Shown here one piece after another: positions 56,497 to 64,000 of a stretch of 64,000 nt of DNA. The notes below the pieces were generated by a model that was not told the origin of the DNA, searched no databases, and was given only the letters and a program-made list of their open reading frames with translations. Both the position numbers and the translations under genes were made by a program. Within the stretch, counting starts at the first letter, position 1; the number at the start of each line of letters is the position of its first letter. Source of the stretch: Pyrenula massariospora (Eukaryota; Ascomycota; Eurotiomycetes; Pyrenulales; Pyrenulaceae); assembly GCA_021030905.1 (NCBI GenBank), contig JAGFMI010000005.1, positions 1,860,001 through 1,924,000 of the forward strand, in the 5' to 3' direction.

Positions 56497-58037
56497 ATGG
56501 GTGAGTCTAACAAGTTGCGGGCTATATTCCACAAAAGGTCCCTAAAGGCCGACAACTCTAAACGAACACCTGCCTCGGAGCTCACCTTACGGCAATCCAT
56601 TTTGCCACTATGTCTAGTGACGATTCTTTTCTTCCTCTGGGGCTTCGCATATGGTCTCCTTGACACATTGAACAAGCATTTTCAAAATACGCTGGGTATC
56701 TCCAAGGCCAGGTCTTCTGGATTGCAAGCAGCATATTTCGGAGCATACCCACTAGCCTCACTTGGCTACGCCAACTGGATACTTCGACGATTTGGGTATT
56801 TACTTCCCAATACCATTCTTTCCGAGGTATCAGGAGACGCTAACGGTTGCTAGATACAAACCAGTCTTCATGTTCGGTCTATGTCTTTACGGTATTGGCG
56901 CTTTATGCATGTGGCCTGCTGGATTGAATCGATCTTTTGGTGGTTTCTGTGGAGCGACATTTGTCATTGGTAGTGGACTGGGAACGCTTGAATCAGCAGC
57001 AAATCCATACCTCGCTGTCGTTGGCCCTCCACGCTATTCAGAACTCCGCATCAATGGCGCACAGGTAGAGCAGGACCCTTCCCGCCTCGAAGAAACTGAC
57101 TGACATTTTCATTCATGCATTCAACGCGGTGGGCACCATAGTAGGCCCTGTTCTAGGGTCTTATGCCTTTTTCAAAGAGACTAGCGATTCTGTGGCGGCT
57201 CTGAAGAACGTCCAATGGGTCTACCTCGCCATTGCCATATTTGTCTTTTGTCTTGCCGGAGTCTTCTACGTCGCACCTCTACCTGAAATTACTGACAGCG
57301 ACATGCAACATCAAGTGACCGAAACGCATGTTGGCCAAGCTGACAAATCTTTTTGGAAGCAATATACCCTCTTTCACGCGGCGTTTGCCGAGTTTTGCTA
57401 CACTGGCGCCCAGGTTGCCATTGCGGGTTACTTTATCAATTATGTCACTGAAATCAGAAGTAACACAAGCAGTGCTCTTGGGGCAAAGTTCCTTGCTGGT
57501 GCACAAGGGTGCTTCGCTGCCGGACGATTCAGCGGGTCACTCCTGATGAAGTACGTCAAGCCTCGAAAGGTTCTTCTGGCTTATATGTGCATGATCATTG
57601 TATTCTGCTCTGCCGCAATCACGCAAAGACAGAATACCGGTCTTGCAATGCTCATGTTGACACTCTTTTTCGAGAGCATAGTCTTTCCGACCCTTGTTGC
57701 CCTTGGCATTCGAGGGCTTGGCCGACACACTAAGCGTGGCTCGGGATGGATCATAGCAGGGGTTGCCGGTGGTGCTTGTGTGCCACCTCTACTAGGAGAG
57801 ACAGCAGACTTGCACGATACGGCGTTTGCTATGCTTGTTCCTGTCATGTTCTTTGTGGCGTCATGGACCTACGGCATATGCGTCAACTTTGTGCCTCATT
57901 ATAGAGAGACGGCAGATAAGATTGGGGAGAGCGAAATCGGTGTTGCTAATACAGCGCACGACGAAGATGATCTGGAGAAGTCTGGCGTAGTAGAGCGTGA
58001 AGATGTTGAGAAAGAGATCGCCGTTGCTGAGGCGTAG
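56497..58037 (+). CDS. FucP-like MFS sugar transporter (L-fucose/glucose-galactose permease type), possibly splice-impaired
   Basis: Exons 56497-56795 and 56854-57064 (58-nt intron, GCTAAC branch), then a third from about 57117 to 58037; 476 residues if joined so. Family marks: LPLCLVTILFFLWGFAYGLLDTLN, LQAAYFGAYPLASLGYANWILRRFGYKPV, GSGLGTLESAANPYLAVVGPP, RINGAQ and AFNAVGTIVGPVLGSYAFF, then six C-terminal membrane segments. RINGAQ and AFNAVG should adjoin, but the 52 nt between them (57065-57116) form an intron with a donor (GTAGAG), a CTGAC branch and a pyrimidine run whose end is CAT instead of CAG. Read straight through, the frame stops at 57103. A 28-nt alternative ending in AAG (57092) keeps frame but is shorter than known fungal introns. 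So the gene may be recently broken, or it may use a non-AG acceptor. Confidence 0.8.
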
Positions 58038-59094
58038 CACGTGGCGCCTAAGGCTAAGTCACGATTTTCATATGGGTCGAGTTGTCCAAGAGCGCGTCGA
58101 GAATAGGTCTAGAACAGTTAATCAGTGATACCATCAACATTCTTCTTCGCCTTGTACATCGCACTATCTCCAGTTTGCGTCCGCTGGAAAGTTTAGGTAC
58201 TCCATAGATCCTACTATGTTTGGTTCAGGACGACCACCTGCCCAATTCCGGGGTCCAAAAGTAGTTAGGCGTGACCATAACTGTGTGAAAAGTGCCTCAT
58301 AGATCGGTTTTTGTGACAAGCTGAGATCAGTCCCGCAATTCCGCAATCTTACGCCGAGGCTTGGTGATAGAAATTTTGGTCGAATTGTGATGTGGCAAGC
58401 TTCCAAGCCTCGTGTCGAATGCAACGAATTAAAAATGCGTTCTTGGCATTATCTTTTGGTTCCCACGACTGCACCTCTTTCAAGTGCACACAAGGCTGGC
58501 CTCGACAATAGTAGGTGACTTCGAACGCAGACCACGATGATAGTCAACTACTTTTGAAATCCTTCTTCGTCATTCTGATTATTACCGGCAGAGTGGTTCT
58601 TGTACCCCATATGCTTCATGTTTCAACAACTACGAACATGGGAGCACGTAATTGAGGGTGCCTGGTGCTACTTATCCGTCCTCAGCTCTGGTGGATCCAC
58701 AATAGCGTCCAGCCTCTCCACATTTTTCTGCAGCATCGGGAGAGTTTAAAAAATTAATCATACGAGCGCTGCGAGTTTCCTGTTCTGTACAAAACCAAGC
58801 CTTATTAATGCCCGCCAGGTAGTCAGCTTCTTGGACTTAGTCATTTTTTGTTATGGAAGGCGCAACAGGCTCCACTCTTCAGCAATGTGACCCTTTCGTA
58901 TTGACAGCGACAACGTCCACTAACCGCTTTTGGTGCTGTTCTCGGCGCTCCTCTCGAAACAACGTAGGCACTCATCTCTATTCAGCAGGATGTGCCTGTG
59001 GATATCATTCCACGATGCGTGGCGTACCTTCTTCACAGCCTACCACGCTTGATCAGCCCAGGTCTTCAAGTCTTGGCATAGTCTTGCTCGTGAG

Positions 59095-59102
59095 TATAAA
59101 TA
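59095..59102 (+). promoter_or_regulatory. TATA box (TATAAATA)
   Basis: Consensus TATA sequence 158-165 bp upstream of the ATG at 59260, followed by a CT-rich leader. A strong, regulated promoter is the usual meaning in fungi. Confidence 0.6.
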
Positions 59103-59135
59103 TGCAAGGTAAGGGTCTTTGATCTTTGACTGTCT

Positions 59136-59210
59136 AACCTTTCAAGTCTCCGACCTTCAAATTTCTGCCCTTCAATTCCCTGGCCTTCAAGCTTTGCCCT
59201 TCTTCAACTC
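59136..59210 (+). repeat. CT-rich leader with CCTTCAA-type repeats
   Basis: Units ACCTTTCAA, ACCTTCAA, CCCTTCAA, GCCTTCAA and CTTCTTCAA recur every 14-17 nt between the TATA box and the start codon. It could be a duplicated leader element; fungal highly expressed genes often have CT-rich leaders, but regular spacing is less usual. Confidence 0.6.
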
Positions 59211-59259
59211 AGTTAAATATTCTAAATTTGACTGTTAAGTCTATTTTCTACCTACAACC

Positions 59260-59613
59260 ATGCATATCGGAAAGACAATCGCCTTCCTCTGTCTCAGCTC
59301 TGGGGCTCTCTCGTTCAAGATCCGCGCATTCACTGGTGATAACTGCTCGGGTAGTGCCCAAGAAGTCAATGTATGGGACAACACATGCAGAGATTCAAAT
59401 GTCCCCGCGACAAAATCATTTCGAGTACTAGCCTATGGAGCTGGTCGCCAGAGAGCTACCTTTTGGAAGAGAGGTCACTGTGGTATACCAGTCCCATCAC
59501 CACCAGAAGACATCCGAAGCTTCTGGGCAGACGGTGGGAGTGATAAATTCAAGAAGGGCGAGTGCGTGACTTTGGGCTATACGTCGAATGCCTACGGCTC
59601 TCATTCAGCATAG
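59260..59613 (+). CDS. Small secreted protein with four cysteines (117 residues)
   Basis: Intronless. Signal peptide MHIGKTIAFLCLSSGALS (cleavage near 18-19), mature part of ~98 residues with four Cys (DNCSG, NTCRD, GHCGI, GECVT), so two disulfides are likely. VNVWDNTCRD and SFRVLAYGAGRQRATFW are the most structured-looking stretches; the spacing suggests a small beta-rich fold like other ascomycete small secreted proteins. No enzyme motif. A candidate effector or antimicrobial-type protein by size, secretion and cysteine content; this is inference. A TATAAATA box and an unusual repeat-rich leader precede it. Confidence 0.75.
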   Translation: MHIGKTIAFLCLSSGALSFKIRAFTGDNCSGSAQEVNVWDNTCRDSNVPATKSFRVLAYGAGRQRATFWKRGHCGIPVPSPPEDIRSFWADGGSDKFKKGECVTLGYTSNAYGSHSA

Positions 59614-61103
59614 CGGCAAAGCATCCAGTGGCCTTCGAGATCCAAGCGCCGCTATTGATCCAAGCTGGTGTTCCGAGGGGGTAGAACTCATGTAAGCTTT
59701 TTTCTTTATTCTACCTTTAAATTGTGGAAGATGAACAGGAAGTGTCTGATACTGCTACTATAGGGAGATCATGACAAAGTTGGTACTGAAGGAACATAGA
59801 CGGCTTAGACAATGTTACTCTCGTTAAATATTCCTTAACCAACGTTATACATGCTTAGTGCCAATACATACGGAAAAGTGCTTTTGTCTCAATAAAGTCT
59901 GAATGAATGTCTTCGAGCCGGAGTAACTTACTAGTTGATCTGGATGTATCGCCGATGTGACTTTTTCTATCTGCTCTGTGACAGACTGCTGGAAGTGTGT
60001 AGATCATTTCTTGGCTAAGTCCCAGATTTTTCCGACTTTTATTCCATTTCCCGTCTCAGCGGAGAGAGACCGCTGCCGCTCTTACTCACCCGTCGCTGAA
60101 TCAACGAGCAATTTAGCTTAGTTTCGACTATCATGGTCCCCTTTGGCTTACTTCTAATTTACCCGTCAGGCCGATTTTCGTTATATCGAGAGGTAGTGGA
60201 TTGGAAATTGCCAGGAGGCGAGTCTCCGGTTTGAGTGCTCCCTTACCTCAACCCCATGTTGAAAGCCATAACCTCCAAGTATATTCTCATCTGGTTAAAA
60301 CCAAGTTTCTATCGAAAATTTTAGAAAAGTTCTCTTTTCACCTAGAAATTTCAACTATAGAGAAGCATGTGATTGACGTCGGCGTATCTTCTCCGCCATT
60401 TCCCCTTGTGTAAACCAACTTCGTCCTTGAGAAGACCATGAATGAGTTTTGACAATTGGTTTAAGAATGCTGTAAGAACTACTGGGAGATGTACATAACT
60501 CTATAATAGAATCCGCAATGTCGCTTGGAATGGCAAGTGTTAGAATCTATAGGTACGGTCACTTACCTTGTTTATTTAACAGCTAAGATAACGGCAAAAA
60601 ATAGCTTTCCATCGCGACATCGAGCTACCACTAGACTTAGGAAATCACATGTGGTCCCGGCTCGCCGGACTTTGGGAGAAAAATCTCGTAGCCTTGGGCT
60701 TGGCATTCTAAGTGAACGACCACTGATATGATTGTGTGAACGAGGAGAGAATGGAAGGAAAATATTGATGTTTCGTCGGTCATCGATGATGTCCTCCTCA
60801 GTACCGAGGCTGGCGACTAAAGGAAGGAGAAGCAACAGGTCATCTACCCATCTTGCGGACTATGATATTTGTGCCTTTTACTAGTATTGAGATACTCGCT
60901 GGTAGACCCTGGTTGAGCAAGTAGCTTTTAATTGCTAAGAAACCATATGTGCGAGTACTGTTGTCGTCTTGGAAGCTCTGAATAAGTCTATGATCAGGTT
61001 CAAGAAGAGAAGGCGACTTGTTCCACCGACGCCGAATTATTCGCTCAGTCTCAAGGTGTGGATGGAGCAAATACAATTCATCTCCTGTCGTAATTTTTTT
61101 CGA
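59614..61103. other. Intergenic region, no gene supported
   Basis: 1.5 kb, AT-leaning. Open frames at 60201-60413 (+), 60572-60835 (-) and 60840-61076 (-) were inspected; the last (segment SPSLLEPDHRLIQSFQDD) is mildly coding-like but has no start context or partner exon. Confidence 0.45.
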
Positions 61104-62131
61104 CTAAGTCGACCACTTTGTTCCGGAAGTAAGTCTTTTGACCACCGGGAGCAAATAGATGCAAGATAACCAACCCGCCCACATTACCCAGGTTGTATGG
61201 TCTTCCTTAGGCTCCCTCAGCCAAAGCTCGCGCACAGCTACCATTGAGCCGACTCCAATTGGCAAAACCCATGCCACGGCAGGGATATCCCACCAGATCG
61301 GGCAGAAAATAGACCAGAATATGACTGACACTGCTACAGTCCAGCGTGCGACCCGTTCTCCTAGCACAATAGGAGCTGACCGTCTTCCCTTTGCCGTGTC
61401 GCCGGCCTGGTCCTGCATATCTTGCACATGCATCGTTGAGAAAATGATCGCGCTGACAATCGCTATCCAGGCGAAACCTGTCGAATTCGGCTCATGCTGC
61501 GAACCGCAGGCAATACGCAAGGCTCCCTCGTTGTACACGCCGAAAGCAGCCGCTATGATGAGATTGCGCACAACAAAGTCCTCGTCAGCGCCTTTGAGGT
61601 CATTGTACATCCAGGTCAACACGAAGAGAATAGATGTCTCCTTCCACACGTTCATCAGACAGCTAAGGGCAAGGTAAACCGGTATCAACGCGAGATTAAG
61701 TCGTCGAGTCTGTAGGGAGGTGATGAGGCCGTTCGGAATGGGCCTCCAAGGCTTGTTCAAGCTGTCTTCGATTATGGATTCGGGCAAGCGCTGGTTGGCA
61801 AGCTCGAAGACGAAGACATTGAACCAGATGAAGAAAGCGACTAGAGCTGTCCGAGAGGCAATCAACATAGCATTTGGTGAAGCGTTCGTGGTGAGATGAG
61901 CACCAGATAGAGCACCGAAGATACCAAACGCTGTGTCCGGTAGTATGAAGGTTGAGATGTCGCTTTTGGAAAAGAGCCAGATAATCTTTGGAATATCTCC
62001 GATGTTTTTGATCTAAAGTTTTAGTGAGCCCAATGACTACCGTATCCACAATACGGACGTACTCTTTTTGATGACCCATGTTTTGTAGTTGCAATGGAGA
62101 TTCTCTCGCCCGCCTTTTCGGAAAAAGACAT
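61104..62131 (-). CDS. UbiA-family membrane prenyltransferase (fungal type)
   Basis: Exons 62131-62063 (MSFSEKAGERISIATTKHG) and 62012-61104, with a 50-nt intron, 325 residues. The second exon opens IKNIGDIPKIIWLFSKSDIS. UbiA features: the first Asp-rich-type motif region ELANQRLPESIIEDSLNKPWRP (~107-128), LTWMYNDLKGADEDFVVRNL, and the second acidic motif MQDQAGDTAKGRRS, with about eight hydrophobic segments. UbiA enzymes transfer prenyl groups to aromatic or other acceptors within membranes. The ANQRLPxSxxEDxxNKPWRP form is typical of an ascomycete group often near secondary-metabolite genes, but no other biosynthetic gene is seen on either side here. Substrate unknown. The start at 62131 was chosen because it keeps the frame through the intron; the ATG at 62083 does not. 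Confidence 0.85.
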
Positions 62132-64000
62132 TTTGCTTAATGCTTGGATGCTTTGAAATTGGAGGACTATTTAGGAATATGGAATAGAGTCTGCCTCAGC
62201 TGGGTTTGAGGCAGGGGTGAGAAGGGGGTGAAGACAAACTGCGTACTCTTACTTTTATACCTCGATGATGACATCATCCAACCCCCTGCTGAATCAATCA
62301 TAGTGGCCATGTAGATTTAGCCTCGTTCAAAATGTCCAAATCAAGGTCTCCTTTCGAGCAAAAACAACCGATCAAAGCATGGCTAGTGAATCGCATTCCT
62401 ATCGAGACGATCCACTCAAGACAATCCACTTGAGAAGACGAGTAGCCTGTGCCATATCTGATTTGCATGAGGATGCACAGTGTCTCACGTCCATACCAAC
62501 ATTCATGTTCGGAAAAAGCTCGGCCTCATATTATCACACCGGATTATAGACATCAAAGGATGCTATTCTCCTTTCCCCATACAAGTAGCGGCTCGATATT
62601 GTCTTCCTTTGATGTCAGAAAGCGCCATAATTCGTGGATACTGCTCCATTGTCATGGGAGCGGCATAGAAGAGGCTGGAAAGATGCGGTGTCGGCAAGTC
62701 CGGTAGCAGAGGATGGGAAGGCTGTATGGGATGTGCGTGGATATATTCTGCAGGGAGGCGGCTCAGGAGTGGAGAAGCGACGACTAAGACGGGCATCGGA
62801 TGCCGCAAGTCAGCCATGTGCGGGATTTTCAGCCTTAATCGCCCCATGAGATGACCTTGAGGACACCACCTTATAAGGCGTTGAGAGATGACAAGCGATG
62901 ATCTCCTCGTGGGAAAACTGGGGCATGTTTTGGCACGGCGGGCGTGCAGGACGCATTAACCTCTTGTTCGAGGCTCGAAGATAAGACGCACCCAGGCCGC
63001 GCCGTCCTCCCGTCCCATCAATCTAGCTGAAGACGAATCGCATGTGGTCAATCCTAACTTGACAGCCTGGTCAGCCGCCTCTCAAAAGAAAGCAGCTTTT
63101 ATCAGAGCTACATTGAGTCTTTCCAGCGAAAAGCTGCACACCAAACAGGAGACTAGCGGTGACATTGAAATGATAGAGGTAAGGCTGGAATATTGTTATC
63201 GTCTCCTTTCGGTGTGACGAGGTAAAATGTAAGGAAATATGGAAAGATAAGTACTGAAACATGCATAAATATTACGGCACACTCCCTGCTTTTTCCCTGC
63301 AGCAAGATGCATTCAATGCCACACTCCCTTCTGCATTCTCATGCTCCTCTACGTTGCTTCTTGTGACAGCTCCCACCTCGAGCTCTGCTTGCTATTTTAT
63401 TTCCCAATCTAGATCTCAGGGCTGGTGCTGTCCCTAGCTTGTCCTATCGGTCAAAGACAAAGGCACCTATCCTGATCCACTAGTTTCCCAACGGTACTTG
63501 GGTGGAAAATATTCGGTCTCTCAGCTCATGGCAGCTCCTAGTGACATCACTCTATAGCACGATATGGACCTGTTGCGACCAGTCTCGTCGTCCAATGTCT
63601 CTGTGGTGTACCATCAGGAAACGCATACGGCCACGCTCGGGATTGCGTTAAGAAGCTGGGAAGGATTGCACTAGTCTACAGTAACATTACATTCCTAGAC
63701 CATATTAATACTCTAGGATGCTTCGGCACTGATGTTCTTGACCTGCGTCTCGATCGTGGGCTCTTTCTTGGGAAAACGATACCTGCTCCTTCGCCCTCAT
63801 GCTTGATGGCACCGCTGCATTTCCTCAACCACCGAGATATGTTCTCTCATTTGATGATATACTCAGGCTCGATTGACGTACTGATCTGCATATTGGCCAG
63901 AGTGAAGTGGCGTTGACTTCGACTTTGCTTCAGACCAAACCCAGCACAACTACTGCAGCAGTCAATGGTATCCATGCGCAAAGCAGCTATCTAGACTTCA
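62132..64000. other. Intergenic region to window end, no gene seen
   Basis: 1.87 kb. Beyond the UbiA promoter elements I see only short overlapping frames (62449-62849, 63071-63262) without domain content. Confidence 0.5.
62253..62278 (-). promoter_or_regulatory. TATA box and adjacent CRE-like palindrome of the UbiA gene
   Basis: On the minus strand a TATAAAAG box (62253-62260) lies about 122-129 bp upstream of the ATG. Four bases further upstream is GATGATGACATCATC (62264-62278), palindromic except at its centre and close to bZIP sites of the TGACGTCA type. Confidence 0.55.

Larger units (their letters stand above)
58038..59259. other. Intergenic region, promoter of small secreted protein at its end
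   Basis: 1.2 kb. Open frames at 58164-58424 (-) and 58853-59122 (+) have no domain content and are not called as genes. The last 170 bp hold a TATA box and CT-rich repeats (listed). Confidence 0.5.

Noticed and set aside
57065-57092. 28-nt intron as the explanation for the FucP-like transporter
   Set aside because: Keeps frame but is shorter than known fungal introns and would insert KLTDIFIH at a tightly conserved junction; kept only as a low-probability alternative.
60840-61076. 78-codon minus-strand frame downstream of the UbiA gene
   Set aside because: Mildly coding-like, but no start context, no partner exon and no recognisable family.

Overview
This window is nuclear DNA of a filamentous ascomycete (Pezizomycotina, probably a Leotiomycete). 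The basis is gene content (HET domain, fungal NACHT protein, DUF3176 and DUF7730 families, small secreted proteins), short GT-AG introns of about 46-140 nt with CTAAC/CTGAC-like branch sites, and close packing of genes on both strands. I place about 25 protein genes with exon boundaries read from splice signals and frame. I see no rRNA, tRNA, CRISPR array, LTR element or intact transposon.

Layout. 1-10 kb: 5' part of the DEAD-box helicase DBP3, the cleavage/polyadenylation factor MPE1, a hotdog thioesterase, a small ankyrin-like protein and a membrane-anchored PXA-PX-nexin-C protein. 10-31 kb is accessory in character: a HET-domain gene divergent from an AAA+ ATPase, a secreted protein, a possibly myristoylated small protein, a DUF7730 protein, a DUF3176 membrane protein and a multi-exon NLR-like gene (alpha/beta hydrolase plus NACHT). 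31-56 kb is largely core: a SAM methyltransferase, HRP1 (with a 1,024-nt intron), GYP1, DIM1, PRP6, a quinone oxidoreductase, a secreted Cys-containing protein, UBP14, a dienelactone hydrolase, RFA1 and RFT1. 56-64 kb: a FucP-like sugar transporter with an apparently lost splice acceptor, a small secreted protein, a UbiA prenyltransferase and about 1.9 kb with no gene.

The genes are not one pathway. Two themes recur: RNA processing (DBP3, MPE1, HRP1, DIM1, PRP6) and non-self recognition or surface biology (HET, NACHT protein, secreted proteins). The least explained structure is compositional. At about eight places, mostly inside genes, the sequence changes from strongly C-rich to strongly G-rich over a few tens of bases. 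The pattern reads the same on both strands and does not follow exon limits. Other points of note are an Asn at the expected catalytic His of UBP14, three stop-free introns whose lengths are multiples of three, and a 25-bp hairpin upstream of DBP3.
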